64,000 nt of DNA, taken from NCBI RefSeq assembly GCF_040869045.1, contig NC_090319.1, forward strand, positions 267,980,897 through 268,044,896. The letters run 5' to 3'. This stretch comes from Eurosta solidaginis. Its lineage: Eukaryota; Arthropoda; Insecta; Diptera; Tephritidae. Below, piece after piece: positions 1-11,892 of this stretch (positions are counted from its first letter, which is position 1; each line of letters begins with the position of its first letter). The notes beneath the pieces are model-generated. The model saw only the letters and a list, made by a program, of their open reading frames with translations, was not told the DNA's origin and searched no databases. The position numbers and the translations under genes were made by a program.

Positions 1-640
1 TTAGAGGCGTTGGTTCAACATTATAATTAAAGAGATGGTTGGTGTCATGTGGGGACACATTGCAAGCGGGGCATACATTTTGTGTGTCGGGGTTGATTCT
101 GGATGGGTAAGAGTTTAACCTGTTACAGTATCCAGATCGAAGTTGAGCTAGAGTGACTCGTGCTTCCCTGGGTAGTGTGCGTTCCTCTTCCGCAAGATTT
201 TGGTACTGTTCTTTGAGTACTGGATTCACCGGGCAATTCCCGGCATAAAGGTTCGACGCCTGTTTGTAGAGTTCACTGAGGACTGACATACGGCTGAGTT
301 CTCAGATGCCGTATTTCCTCATAATGCTTACGGAGATGACTCCATAAGTCCCTAGGCGGCGTTGGCTCATAAATCAGATACCTGTTGAGATGTCCAGGTT
401 TCTGGGTATTCAACAAGAACTGTTTGGTTAGCATCTCATTTCTCTCCCTGATGGGGAGTATTCGCCCTTCATTATGTAGATGGTGTTCTGGGGACATAAG
501 AAGACATCCCGTTGCGATTCTGAGAGCAGTATTTTGACAGGCCTGTAGTTTTTTCCAGTGAGTAGTTTTAAGGCTTGGCGACCATATGGGTGACGCGTAG
601 CACGTAAACGGCTGGTCAATTGCTTTGCATGTAGTAATGA
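1..640 (-). pseudogene. Jockey LINE ORF2 C-terminal region
   Basis: Continuation of the same ORF2 past the RT. 273-497 reads MSPEHHLHNEGRILPIRERN, and 1-180 reads LAQLRSGYCNRLNSYPSR followed by CPACNVSPHDTNHLF, a CxxC...HxxxH-type terminal motif usual for jockey ORF2 tails. Frame changes separate these parts. The element continues beyond base 1. Confidence 0.8.
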
Positions 641-1640
641 GCGTTTATTTATCTTTTCCCCAGGTACTGCCAGCAAAGGATTTGAGGATTTTATTACGGC
701 TCTGGGTTTTGGGAACAATTGCGGCTGCGTGCTCACCAAAATGTAGATCCTGGTCAAATGTCACACCCAAGATTTTGGGGTGTAGGACAGTCGGTAGCGT
801 AGTGCCATCGACGTGGATGTTCAAAAAATGGTCGACATTTGGGTCGTCCAAGTTGTAAATAAGGTCGCGGATGATGTAGTCGGTAATAATGCCAAGTTTC
901 GCGAGGCGAAAAACTGGAGAGATCAGGGAGGTAGCCGTTTATTCTGTTGCAAAGCTCATCGATCTGTGGGCCCGGGTCTGTGGCCATTATTGTGCAGTCA
1001 TCGGCGTAAGAAACGATAGTAACTCCTTCCGGTGGCGAAGGTAGTTTTGATATGTAGAAATTAAACAAAAGTGGGGATAGGACACCACCCTGTGGCACCC
1101 CTTGTTTAATTCTTATTTTCTTTGATGTTTCGTTTCTGAATTGCACCGATGCCTGCCGACCACCCAGGTAATTTGCGGTCAAACTTTTAAGACATGGGGG
1201 AAGGGTAGACCCTTCCAAGTCTTGCAGTAACGTGCCATGGTTGACCGTATCAAAAGCTTTTGTTAGGTCTAGCGCAACGAGTACTGTTCTATCGTGGGCT
1301 TCTGATTTAAACCACAATTTTTCTGGGTGCTAATGGCATTTAGCGCGGTGGTGATGCTATGTAGTTTTCTAAAGCCATGCTGGGGAGCAAAATGGTTCAA
1401 GCGTCTTGGCTACTGGCGATAGGAGAGATATCGGGCGATATGACTGTCCTATGTTAGCTGGTTTCCCAGGCTTTAGTAGCGGAACCACCTTGGCCATTTT
1501 CCATTTTTCGGGAATGACAAAGGTGGAAAGAGACAGGTTGAAGACATGCGCTAAATATTTGAAACCCTCTTTCCCTAGACTTTTAAGCATCGGCATGGCT
1601 ATGCCGTCTAGGCCCACTACTTTGGATGGTTTGGCATGAC
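640..1640 (-). pseudogene. Jockey LINE reverse transcriptase domain (broken)
   Basis: RT blocks appear in order on the minus strand: the GLDGIAMPMLKSL entry block and WKMAKVVPLLKPGK with SYRPISLLSP (1617 to 1400), then ALDLTKAFDTVNH (motif A, about 1270), GVPQGGVLSPLLFNFY (motif B, about 1100) and VSYADDCTIMA (motif C, about 1000). The frame is interrupted between 1317 and 1369, and again after about 935, where the sequence turns to nonsense and the right frame resumes at 851 (PKILGVTFDQDL). The catalytic Asp residues of motifs A and C are still readable. The upstream linker (1617-2480) is a single long open segment joining endonuclease and RT. Confidence 0.88.
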
Positions 1641-2479
1641 CGATGGCATCCTCAATCTCTCTGGCGGTGATGGCAATCGGCGACGCGCTGAATTTATGCT
1701 TATGTGCGTGTCTGTTGGCCTCCGTCTATCTTTGTCGACCGTAGAATGCATTATATATTGTCGGCAGAAAGCGCTCGCACATTTTTTCGCGTCCGACAGC
1801 ACTTTATCGCCAAATGCGATGGAAATTTTGTCATTTTGCTTAGACGGATTCGATAGGCACTTTACGGTGGACCAAAGTTTACCTACGCCGGCAGAGAGGT
1901 TACGACCGCTTAGGTGCTCCTCCCATTTCGCCCGCTTGTGTTCATCCACAAGCAATCTGATGCGTTGTTTTATATCCCTTATTTGGGGGTCGCCGCGATC
2001 CAGCTGTCTTATAAGGTCACGTTCCCTCGCTAAATTTGCGGCCTCCGCCGGAAAGTGAGGCCATTTTTCGGGAATTGTACCGGCGGTAATGAAGCGAGCC
2101 GAGGCGGATTCAATGACCTTGCGGAAAGCACGCTCCCCTTGGCGAGCATCAGTCGGGATTGGGAGGGCAGCAAAGCGGTTGTCTGTAAAGGATTTGTATT
2201 CGTCCCAATTTCCTTTTTTAAAGTTTATGAAAGTGCGTTTTTCTGTGACAATGAAGTCGGCAGTACGCTCGAGCGAAATAAGTATAGGCAGGTGGTCGGA
2301 TGCCAATGTCACTATCGGCTGCCAGTTGACGCAGTTTACGAGTCCTGCGCTCACGATAGATATATCCGGCGAACTGTGACAGCTTCCTACCATACGTGTG
2401 GGGTAATCTCCGTTTATTGTGCAGAACGTCGTTTCTTCTATTTGATCCGCCAACATCTCACCCCTACTGTCTGACTGCA

Positions 2480-3205
2480 AGTTTGAATGCCATAGATCGT
2501 GAGGGGCATTGAAGTCGCATAAAATAATGCGACTTTTTCCAGTGAGTAGGGCGCTGATGTTAGGGCGGTATCCACTGGGGGCAACAGGTGGCAGGAGGGA
2601 TGTAAATGTTTATGATTTCTAGGTTTGCATCGCCTGACCGGAAAGATAAGCCTTGACGTTCTAAGACACTGCCCTGCGGCTGATGTCGGGATCAACTAAA
2701 TGATATTGCACTGAGTGGTGTAAGATAAACGCGATGCCGCCTCCATCTCCGCTCTCACGACATTTTCTTTGGAGATTATACCCAGAACAGGTCTGCAGAG
2801 TAGATCTTGCTGTGAGTTTAGTCTCTTGAATCGCGGCGATGCGGATGTTGTGCCGCTTCATGAAATCGACTATCTCCGTGATCTTCCCAGTTAATCCATT
2901 ACAGTTTAACTGCAGAATTCTGAAGTGCAACGGGGGAGACGTCGTCACACTAGGAGTAAGAGATGGGTGACTACGCCTGGGTTTTGAAAAGCTAGGACGC
3001 AACTTCTGTTGTGGCCCTGGGACTGGACGTCCTTGGGTAAGCATTGGGAAACCCAGTGTAGTTGGGTTAGCGACCTGGCAACATGGCGCAATGAAACCCG
3101 TGGGGGGGTTGCCGTCGCGGAGACCAGATGTCGCGGATTTCGCAAACATATATATTCTGTGCTGGCAAACGGTGCAAACGGGGGTAGGGACTAAGAGTAT
3201 GTTTC
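2480..3205 (-). pseudogene. Jockey LINE endonuclease domain (frameshifted)
   Basis: The segment starts in a Cys-containing stretch (VCTVCQHRIY) at about 3200 and runs into the endonuclease start LQLNCNGLTGKITEI near 2890, followed by IAAIQETKL. This is the usual N-terminal EEP-nuclease signature of jockey elements. The frame breaks near 2680 and again in a C-run near 2580. It then resumes with ILCDFNAPHDLWHSN near 2510, where the family normally has GDFN, so the Gly of the catalytic GDFN block is replaced by Cys. SDHLPI near 2290 is the closing endonuclease motif and lies in the following open segment. Two frameshifts and the altered motif mean no active enzyme. Confidence 0.85.
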
Positions 3206-3312
3206 CCTGACCTACACGGTTGCTGCCGGAAAAGAGGGGGAAGAAGACGTGGACAGGGGCTGATGCTCGGCATTGCTACCGACTGCATGTTTGAATGCCA
3301 TAGATCACATGG

Positions 3313-3790
3313 ATAACTTCTTGATAACAAATCGATAGCTTTACGATTACAAATCGGTTACGCTTCAATAAAAAATCGATAACATTTTAATAACAAATCG
3401 ATAACACACCGATTACAAATTGGTAACATCCCTGTAACAAATTGAAAACATTTCTGTAGAAAATCGATAGCCTTTTGTTAATATATTGATATCTTTTCGA
3501 TACATAATCGATCTTTTTTCGAATATAGATTGACAACTTTTGGTAAGAAACCGATAACTCGTCGATAACCCTTGTTGTCGCTGGAAAATCTATAGCACTT
3601 GGAAAACAAATCGATAGCTCGTCTAAACCGCGTCGATAACGCACAGATAACAAATCAATAATTCGTCTATACCTCGTCTATAGCATACCAATAAAATACC
3701 GCTAGATCGTCGATAATAAATGAATTAAGCGGCAATATCGCGTCGATAACAAACCGATAGCTGAAAACCATAAGCGCCTGAATAAGAAAT
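3313..3790. repeat. Degenerate ATCGATAAC short-word repeat
   Basis: About 480 bp are built of diverged copies of a word like AAATCGATAAC, spaced irregularly by about 12-24 bp (for example near 3370, 3400, 3460, 3610, 3650, 3740). No constant period or monomer boundary is visible, so this is an old decayed tandem repeat or cryptic satellite. The long minus-strand ORF across 3387-3653 is an accident of the repeat. Confidence 0.75.
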
Positions 3791-4499
3791 TGCTAACACC
3801 CCGTCCGTATTCGGCTTCTAATCCTTTCTTCATTTCTGCTCTCTTCCTTTCATTTCAGTTCTGGCTCTTCCATTTCCTTTCCTTTATTTCGCCCAAACAC
3901 TCTCACAAACTTGCTACAGTGAGCAAAGATGTTTACACATCAAAAACCTAGAAAACAACTTGCCAGTTCCTATATGTGCGTGGGCCCCACTGTTGAATGA
4001 CTTTTTACGAAATAATTGTCCTAATTACAATAGGCCGCTTTTTATCGAGCTCAGTTTTTTACTTGTCTTTATTATTGCCCTATCCAGCGTACCATGAAAA
4101 AAGTACACCTTTGCGAATTACATAATTAAATTATTGAACGTGTGTGCATGCTCAGTGGCGCATGAGCTCCAATCTTAAGTATTTACTTGTATTAAGTCTA
4201 CGCGTAAGTTATCTGCATTGTAAATTTCATGTTATCTATTAGATCACAAGAGATATGTATGTACATAATACGAGTACTTGTATGTTGATGCGTCCGTAAA
4301 TATGCATGTTTGGACTTATTCTTTGCCAGCGAACAGCAGGTGTCTAAGACAATGCTAAAGATAACATTACAAGCGTAGATACAACTTTAATTAAAATGTT
4401 GCAATTTATTATCTACCTCTTGCAACAACATTAAAAAACAATAAAAAGGTATTCTTATATACATATGTATAATATTTAAATAACAAATAGTTCATCAGT
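3791..4499. other. Unassigned AT-rich DNA
   Basis: It begins with a pyrimidine-rich tract (about 3825-3895). No coding frame with plausible motifs, no tandem structure and no terminal repeats were found in the remainder. Confidence 0.5.
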
Positions 4500-4760
4500 T
4501 GTTGTTGATTGTTGTTTTTTAATCTGGTTTTTTGCTATTCTGACTTCGCCACAATTGGGTGTGGCATATTAGTTCCATTATCATCGATTGCAAAATCGGG
4601 TTCATAATCTCTGTGCGGTACAACGCTGTCTCCATTTAGGAGAGCAGAAAAGTTTTCCCACCATAAACTAAGTACACTTTGGACATCGGTGAAAAGGTCG
4701 GCAGTTTCGTTCTTACTGGAGTTTGGCCTGGACTTAAACCTTCCGTCTGTCACGGGATTT
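4500..4760 (-). pseudogene. RTE-type LINE ORF2 fragment
   Basis: Minus-strand translation gives DVQSVLSLWWENFSALLNG and YEPDFAIDDNGTNMPHP, the linker just before the RT in a LINE family often found in flies. Immediately downstream, in a shifted frame, come the words EVRIA and NQIKKQQ. These match the start of the RT fragment at the right end of this window (YDEVRIAITRLKNNKA at 63170 onward), so both pieces belong to one family. Only about 260 bp remain. Confidence 0.7.
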
Positions 4761-4814
4761 TTTAGTAAAATTTTCGGGAATTATTTCCGGTGGCTAGCAG
4801 CTAGAGATATACGC

Positions 4815-4910
4815 CGCTGATAAAGGCCGCCGCCGCCGCCGATTTTGGTCATTTTTCGCACGCCGCCGCCGAATGTCAAAAATATCGGCGCGGCGGCGGC
4901 ATCGTCCGGC
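4815..4910. repeat. GC-rich (GCC)n-like block with inverted symmetry
   Basis: A sharp CpG-rich island in AT-rich surroundings: GCCGCCGCCGCCGATTT near 4830, CGCCGCCGCCGAA near 4863 and the opposite-strand form CGGCGCGGCGGCGGC near 4890. The two orientations could pair as a hairpin. It could be the end of an unrecognised transposon. No gene is attached. Confidence 0.5.
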
Positions 4911-5933
4911 GCGTTACTATATTTTCTACTCGTTTAAGACTATTTAAGCCATTTATTGGTCGGATATGGTCGAAAGTGGTTTCAGCGGATGCACCTCACT
5001 ACCAGTTATAAGAAACTAATTGCTAATTGCTCATTGTTCAAAAGTTATTTTAAAAAAGAGGCCTTTTCGATGCCAGCTTAATACGGACTTTGCATCATCC
5101 AATTCGCTAAGTTATTAAAACAAAACATTAAAAGAAAAGTTATATAATATTTTTTTCAAGAAATAATAATGAACAATGAATTCAAACAAAATGACCAAAG
5201 GCGAACATGTTTTCAAATTGTCCTCAAGTTGTTTAAAAAAGCAAAATACCCAAAAAGGGTGCCGATTTTTTAGCAAATTTTATATTGCGATTGGCTGAAA
5301 GAATAAGCGAAGTCAGTGATGCAAAATCCTTTAGTAGATTCTAGGGACATAAACACTCATTTGAAATGATTCTTACCTCATACTTAAGTTGAAGATAGAA
5401 GGGTTTGAAAAATCACTTGGCCTTATATTCACACATCTGTTGTTTATTTGCGAAACTATAAAAAGCGTCTGAAATGTTAATTTTGATTTTAACACTTCAT
5501 CCTTCAACACCCAAGTCTCCCGGTTTGACATAAAGTTGGCGGCCCTATCCAAACTAGTCCCTTGGAGCCTATCAACCAAGTTTAAATATCACCTACACGT
5601 TACGGCTCCTTTTACAAATGTGAATATGTAGACACATATATTTACCAGATGAGGCTTTGTCCTTCGCAAGAACACTCATAGTGGTGGAGCAAAAGATTTC
5701 CCAAGACAGTCGAAATAACGACCGTGTGTGCTACTACCGTAACGAAGTGGACAGTCGAACTAGTCTGAAATGTGAAGCTACGCGGTCATCCATAATGAGC
5801 TCTTATACCATTAGGCCGGAAAACAGCAGTAAACATCTTTCAACTTAAAATCGGTCCACTTTTATTCAAAATATCGTTTTGATTTAACGAAGACTGTTGA
5901 AATCAATGATGTGAACACAAACGTCTACAAACT
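4911..5933. other. Unassigned DNA left of the duplication
   Basis: Several short open frames exist (for example 5373-5579 minus, 5657-5848 plus), but none shows motifs I recognise and none has obvious coding composition. No tandem repeat is evident. Confidence 0.4.
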
Positions 5934-6784
5934 CTGGTCTACATTTTAAAAATTTTATACAGGGTCCTTTAAAATGTTAATTATGTAGATGCGCCGAGGA
6001 TTATACGATTTTCACCCATTACGCAATGGCATCCACTTAGTTTGCTTATGATTTCGAAGGCGGCATCATTGGAGGCTCCCTGTGCCACGAGAGTCATGAG
6101 TATTAATAGACCATTAATAGCAACCGTAAGTCGCCTTTGTGACATTTGACAATACTCGCCCTCATATATTTAAGTGATCTTGACTTATTGCAGTATTGAT
6201 TTTTTTAATATCATAAAAAATAATACATTTATGCCTTTTTCAAATATGAAATAGCGTGAAGGAAAACAACGCCTGTGGTCTATATTTCTTTTTGTGGGAG
6301 GGTGTTATTTCCTTTTCCTTAGTGAGAATGGAAAAGTTTTAGTCAGCGAAACTGAATGGCTGGATTTTCAGAGTATCCCATTGTCCATAACTAAGCAGAC
6401 TTTTGACGTCAATGGGATTACTGATGATATGAGCAAAGCCATAAAATTGCGCATGCGTATCTGGGAGGCCTGTAATATGAAAACTCGTGAATGGCGGTAC
6501 ACGGTCCCAATACCCAACATTTGTTTATGTAAACGCAGCGTTAATAAATAGGCTCATGGGGCAGAAAAAATGGGCTGGTGAAAAATAAAAATCCGCAGAA
6601 GTTCTACAGCAGCGATGCCTCAAAAAATCCGAGCTTATAGAAATTCATTGATGGCAAACAAGAAATATGTGGCTTGCCAGTACTTTATTTTAAACAGCTT
6701 TGGTTGACCCTGGAAAAGTTTAGTCGAACGTGAAATAGCAGTATGCTCAAACCCTGCTGACATTGTTCCGACTTTCTGTATATA

Positions 6785-7085
6785 TCCACCTGTCTCTCCT
6801 TTGGCTAACTCTTTTCTTCCTCTCTTATTTCCCGTCTTATTTTTATCTTCCTACTCTTGCTCTTATCCAAGTTAGACTTCTACCACTATTACTCTTAATC
6901 TTATCCTAATGTTATTGTTACTCTTCCTGTTAACCTCTTTTTACTACCTTTTTTGCAAACCACTACCCTTATTCTTACATTTACCCTCGCTCTGCCCCTT
7001 CCTCTTGTTCTCTTTATTACTTCCAATTCCCTCCTAATTTCTCTACTTTTCTTTACCGTTTCCTCTCTTTTTTCTTCTTTTTGAC
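6785..7085 (+). repeat. Pyrimidine-rich low-complexity tract (copy 1; also 14228-14528)
   Basis: About 300 bp dominated by C and T on the plus strand (runs such as CTCTTTTCTTCCTCTC). No exon could be attached to it. The same tract occurs in the second duplication copy. Confidence 0.6.
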
Positions 7086-7897
7086 CCGTTTCCGATGTGG
7101 AGATATAACGAGTTTGGTTTTTTCTGCACAGTACATTATTAGAGTAGTAAAAAAGTAGGAAAATAGTACCAAAATTTTTCCGTCCCTACTACTATAAAAT
7201 TCATGACTGAATTATGAGGGAAGTAAAATTTTTGTTGTTCTACTAATGACTTCACCGGCCTGGTTTTATTGAAGCTTGGGCTAACTCAAATTTTGTGATG
7301 AATCTAAATTTTAGCGCCTACACTTAAAGTTTCAATAAAAATAAGGAATTTTCATATACTATACGGTCTTTAAGGACTTAAGATTCAGATTCAGCGAATG
7401 GGTCTCGTCTTACAGAAAAATCTGTGACTGAGCAATGATAGATGAGGAATATGATCTAAGTCGCAGTCACAATCACGCTTACCTTTAATCCCAATCATAG
7501 TCGCTGTCAGTTTTTCCCCATTCATTGTATAGAAAAAATAAGCATCACTCGTCAAGAAAAAAGATTCTCAAAATTAAACAGAAGTCGAGGGCGTCTTACA
7601 ATTTGCACGCCGTCAAATTGTATTAGCTACGAACCTACGTACTCGAAAAATATCGAAATATTCAAAATAAAAATTTGGAAATTTTACGCGCAAATGAAGC
7701 CTTGGCACCGCTTTCTATTTTATAACTTTGTTTGACCAAATTTTGTAATTTTGAAAGCAAAATCTGTGTGAGAGGTTACTGATAACAAGTGAGACGATTC
7801 CACCCATAATAAATTAATTATGGTGAACCATAGAAATGTAAAAATTCGCCCTTCTTACGCTTTCAATCACCTCTCAATTTAATCTTTTTTGGTTGCC

Positions 7898-7996
7898 CTT
7901 AAGTTTTGCAAATACAATTTTTAAAGCCATTTCAATATTTTGGGGGCTTAAGTTTTGCAAATACAAATTTTAAAGCTATTTTAGTATTTCTGGGGG
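7898..7996 (+). repeat. 49-bp direct repeat, two units (copy 1; also 15341-15439)
   Basis: CTTAAGTTTTGCAAATACA begins at 7898 and again at 7947. Each unit ends in a run of five Gs. The units differ by a few bases. It is a small local duplication in otherwise unassigned AT-rich DNA. Confidence 0.75.
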
Positions 7997-9031
7997 TTAG
8001 ATCGAGAATCCGAACAGTGTGTGAAATAAAAGCCACCCTAATGTATATATGACTTCAGTAATTGAGATTTTAGAATAAACTTTCTTAAGGTCTAGGTATG
8101 CGACTTACACCGCCCTTGTCAATTTAACTTCTAAATTAATCATATAATTGAAAAAAGAAAAACAAAAACTTTGCCTTGTGAAATACATTTTTGTATTTCC
8201 ATTTTTTTAAGTCTCACAAACGGACGGACTAAGCGTATTTGTTCTTTTTTTTATTACTGAGTATTTTTATAATTGGAAATAAATATACTTATGTATATCC
8301 CATCAAGTATGACGGAAATGTGAGAAATGCAAAAGTTTTTCAAACAAATATTAGATATACTCCACAGATGAACAGACTAAATGAGACATATTCATGTACA
8401 CCTGCGAGTTAAAAAATAATAACAAAAAAATATTATAAATTTTTATAGTTTATTAAATTATATTTAGTTTCGTTAAGTTAAAAAAAAACTTAAAATGCAT
8501 AGCATGACGAAAACTTTGAGAAAAAATTTAGAACATTTTTTTAAAAATTTCGAAATTCTAAAAAATTTTAAATTTATTTTTGAAAATTTGTATTCAGAGT
8601 TTGAGGAAACATTTTTATTATACAGTGTTGTAAGGCAATCAATTTCATTCCGAAATAAAAATTAGTTTAAAGTCGCTTCCAGACTTTATTCCAAACACTA
8701 TGTATGGAAGAAGTTACAAATTTAGTTTTTAATTGTAATTTGTAACAATTTTTTCATTAAAAAATACATATCGTTAACTTCAAGTGAAAATGTGCTAAGT
8801 CACTTTTTACGAATTTTACAGGAGACGAAAAAAACTGAATAATTTTTGAAATAAACTTCTTTTTTCAAAACTGTGAATTAGTATACCTTAATTGCAATGC
8901 TTTTGAGTGTAGAACCTTTGAAGAAGACAAATAAAAATCATGTATGCTAACCCAGCAGCTATTTTATGACTTAGCACAATTTCCGCACTCATAACAAAAT
9001 TTTTTTCCTGACTTAGCACTTTTTACTCAAT

Positions 9032-9811
9032 ATGTTTTACCATCTCTCCTCACCTTCAATGATTGAAATAAGGAACCTAAAACTATATATTTCACAAAAA
9101 ATTCTATCTATTTTTCAAACTATTTCTAACGGTTCTGATCTGGACTCTTTTGCCGGATGTTGCACAGACAATAATTTATATTTAAATTCAAACAAATGGT
9201 GTGTTGTGTCTTATTCCAAAAAGACAACTGCCACATACTTTATCTACAAACTAAATACTAAATATCTTAATCGTTGCCAAGAGAGTAAAGACTTGAGTGT
9301 AATGTTTAACTCCAAACTCTCTTTTTCTAGTACCATTGACTTCGTTGTTTCAAAATTTGTTGCAATGGTTGGGTTCAGTAGACGTAACACCAATGACTTT
9401 AAGAACCCTATGACGCTGAAGGCACTTTATATATCCTTGGTCAGAAGTCGTCTTGTATATTTCTCAATAATATGGAATCCTTTCTATGAATCTAACTCCT
9501 ATAAAATTGAGGAAGTTCAAAAAATTGTTACAAAAATTGCTTTACGTATGCTTCACTGGCCAGACGGCCTCCCATCATATACCATCAGGTGCAAATTGAT
9601 TGGTATTCAGGCTTTGCATATCAGAAGGACTTTTATCTCACTCATGCTTGCCTATAATGTAATAAACTTTAGCACGAATTGCTCTGATTTATCTAATTTG
9701 TTCATTCCATATATTCCACTGCGTGATCTTCGGCATAATAGATTATTTATCGAAATAACTCATAAAACGAATTATGCTATGAATGAACCTATAACTAGAC
9801 TGTACATCTAG
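9032..9811 (+). pseudogene. LINE reverse-transcriptase C-terminal fragment (copy 1)
   Basis: The 259-codon frame reads as the part of a non-LTR RT after the catalytic YADD block: CTDNNLYLNSNK, KDLSVMFNSKLSFS, FSRRNTNDFKNPMTLKALY, SLVRSRLVYFSIIWNPF, EEVQKIVTKIALRML and LRHNRLFIEIT. The upstream endonuclease and catalytic RT blocks are missing; before 9030 the sequence is non-coding. It is a 5'-truncated LINE copy, not a working gene. A 3' UTR with a (CAA)n tail follows. An identical copy lies at 16475-17254. Confidence 0.85.
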
Positions 9812-10358
9812 CAAATCGACTCAGTAGTGTTATTAATTTTAATAACAGCTTATATAAGTTTAAGCTTGAATTGTTTTCTATTTTTAACTAGTCTATAACA
9901 AAGCATGTATTTATCGACATGTAACAATTGAAGTAGATTATAGTCGGCGCAAAGTATTTATCACACACCAAAGGCATGTATCAATTGGGTGAATCCAATT
10001 TAAAGGGGTTGTGTAGGCAACCCTCTCAAGGGGTTCCCAGCGTAATATAAAGCTTCTCCAACCCAACTGTCGACCTCACCTACCCGTGGCGGATTCTGTT
10101 TCATTAACAGCCGAGGCCCTGGCGACCCCGAGTTCCTCATGGAACTAGGGAGTGGGGAGGACGGGATGGTCTAGAAGGCTTAATGTGGTCACATAAATCC
10201 TTCCCGCGATGGTCGAACTAGTTAGTACCTTAATAGTGCTTTGTTACCGGAACGTACCGGATCTATATGCGGCAAAGGACCATCAAAATCGGCCCAAAGC
10301 CTTCGGGGAGTGTATTTATCGTTAATACAGCAACAACAACAACAACAACAACAACAAA
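9812..10358 (+). mobile_element. LINE 3' UTR ending in (CAA)n (copy 1)
   Basis: Downstream of the RT fragment is a GC-richer segment containing ACCTACCCGTGGCGGATT, GTTCCTCATGGAACTAGGG and TTACCGGAACGTACCGGA. It ends GGGGAGTGTATTTATCGTT and then (CAA)n at 10328-10358. The last ~140 bp match the insertion at 57850-57994, which also ends in (CAA)n, so this is the 3' terminus of a family that retroposes with a CAA tail. Confidence 0.75.
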
Positions 10359-10984
10359 ACATGTACTTTTAGACTGGATGAATTAAATACATAAGCAAAA
10401 TGCGCGCACAAAGAAATGACTAGTAATTCAGATTGATTTTATTGACTGATTGACTTAGCACATTTTTTTTGAACAGTTGAAGACTTAGCACATTTACACA
10501 TCATTGCAAACAGCACGTAAAAATTAAAAATTTTTATATTTTTTTCTTGTGATCGATGTATTTTGAATTCAGTTTTAAAACTGCATTAAAATACACTTTT
10601 TCAAAAAAAGTGACTTAGCACATTTTCACATTAAGCTAACGATATATAAATATTTTTTTGCATTTAATTTTCAATAACTTTAACGTTGTCAGCTAACAAA
10701 AAACAATATCATTGATATCAAATTTTGAAATTTCAAAAACAAATGAAAATTTTTTATACCTTTTTCGAAATCAAAAAAAAAAAAAAAATAAAATAAAATA
10801 ATAATTCGGATCGAAATGGTTTTGTCTATCGCTGTATGGTGGCAATTCACGTTTTGTGAAGCGACTAAATGATAATGAGTTTTCATACATTTGATTAAAT
10901 TTTTGTAAGCAATTTTTTCATTCTTTCACGTCTTTGCAAATTTTTCTTTGATAGGAAAGCAAAGACTATAGAAAATTATATAAA

Positions 10985-11470
10985 ATCACGAAATGATCCC
11001 GATGCTGAAAACAATCCCGATAAGATCCAGACACAGTTCAGCAGTGATTCCGAAAGATGATATAAAATGATATCGAGTCAGCCACTATGTGATTCCCAAA
11101 TGGGCCTGAATTGATTTTTAAAAACCTGAAAACACAATTAGCAAATGATTCAGAAACTGTCCCGTAGAGATAAAATATACCAAAATAGTTGCGAAATTAT
11201 TCTCAATTGTTGTGGAATCGATCTTAAAACAATTACAAAATGCTTCATTGATCTCGGATTGACACGGAAAACAATCCTGAGACAATCCAGAAATAGCCCC
11301 AAACAACGCAATAGTTCTAAATTTATCCTGAAGGAGTCCCTAAATGATCCTGAAGTCGTTCCAAATTTAGGAATATGGATATATACAGTTTACAGAGGTT
11401 TTAATTCAATTTATGCCAAAATATTGCCGTAATGGTTCTGAAATAATCGCAAATTTTCTCGAGTATTCAC
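10985..11470. repeat. Degenerate CGAAATGATCC-type repeat (copy 1; also 18428-18913)
   Basis: Diverged words such as AAATGATCCCGA, ACAATCCCGA and CCTGAAGTCGTTCC recur every 15-40 bp without a fixed period. The same vocabulary fills 38690-39543. It resembles an old, shuffled satellite. Open frames across it are accidental. Confidence 0.6.
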
Positions 11471-11477
11471 CCTTTAG

Positions 11478-11740
11478 TGCTGGTGCCCCCCATAAATTCA
11501 GAAAGCAAAAATTCAGAAACATATTTTTTCAGAAAACATTAGTCAGAATCCTTTTTTCGGAAAGACAAAATTCAGAGGTCAGAACTCACAAGTCAAATCT
11601 CAGAAGTCAAATTTCAAAAGTGAAAATTCAGAAGTCAAAATTCAGAAGTCAAATTTCAGAAGTCAAATTATAGAAGTCAAATTGCAGAAGTCAAATTTCA
11701 AAAGTGAAAATTCAGAAGTCATAATTCAGAAAGTAATCAG
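11478..11740 (+). mobile_element. MULE-like transposon left end, truncated by the duplication (copy 1)
   Basis: This is the copy-1 version of the left terminal repeat described at 18925. It starts with CCCCCCATAAATTCAG and contains a run of CAGAAGTCAAATTT-type units. The element interior continues to 13376, where the duplication junction cuts it off, so copy 1 lacks the right end. Confidence 0.7.
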
Positions 11741-11892
11741 ACGACAAAATAAACATAAAATGTTTCTCAAAATTCATACACGTTTATTTATTTGGAAGGA
11801 ATCATGGTATAAATATTACCAGGTAAAACCATTTACTCTTCTTGGCTGCCATAAAGGTTTTTTGATTTTTAAAAAAATTTTAAAATCACTCT

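Larger units (their letters stand above)
1..3312 (-). mobile_element. Jockey-clade non-LTR retrotransposon, decayed, cut by the window edge
   Basis: A minus-strand LINE covers the first 3.3 kb. Reading 5' to 3' on the minus strand (right to left) one sees a short Pro/Ser-rich and Cys-containing segment, an apurinic-type endonuclease, a linker, a reverse transcriptase and a C-terminal Cys/His motif that ends at base 1. The polypeptide is spread over at least six open segments in different frames, so this copy is dead. The 3' end lies to the left of the window. The order endonuclease-RT without RNase H, and the wording of the RT motifs, match jockey-type elements of flies. No gag ORF is visible upstream, so the copy is probably 5'-truncated. 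At its right end it meets a short piece resembling its own endonuclease region, then a degenerate repeat. Confidence 0.9.
8768..10645. mobile_element. Candidate inverted-repeat element enclosing a LINE 3' end (copy 1)
   Basis: The 41 bp at 8768-8808 and at 10605-10645 are inverted repeats of each other (38 of 41 match) and share the core TGTGCTAAGTCACTTTTT. Extra copies of GACTTAGCAC lie just inside both ends (near 8968, 9012, 10450, 10485), as subterminal binding motifs often do in DNA transposons. The interior holds the LINE 3' end at 9032-10358, which probably inserted into an older non-autonomous element. No target duplication could be fixed, so the exact ends are tentative. Confidence 0.5.

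Noticed and set aside
6294..6551. 86-codon frame present in both duplication copies (also 13737-13994)
   Set aside because: It opens with GTG and has no ATG near its start. No motif or splice context was recognised. Conservation between copies only reflects the recent duplication.
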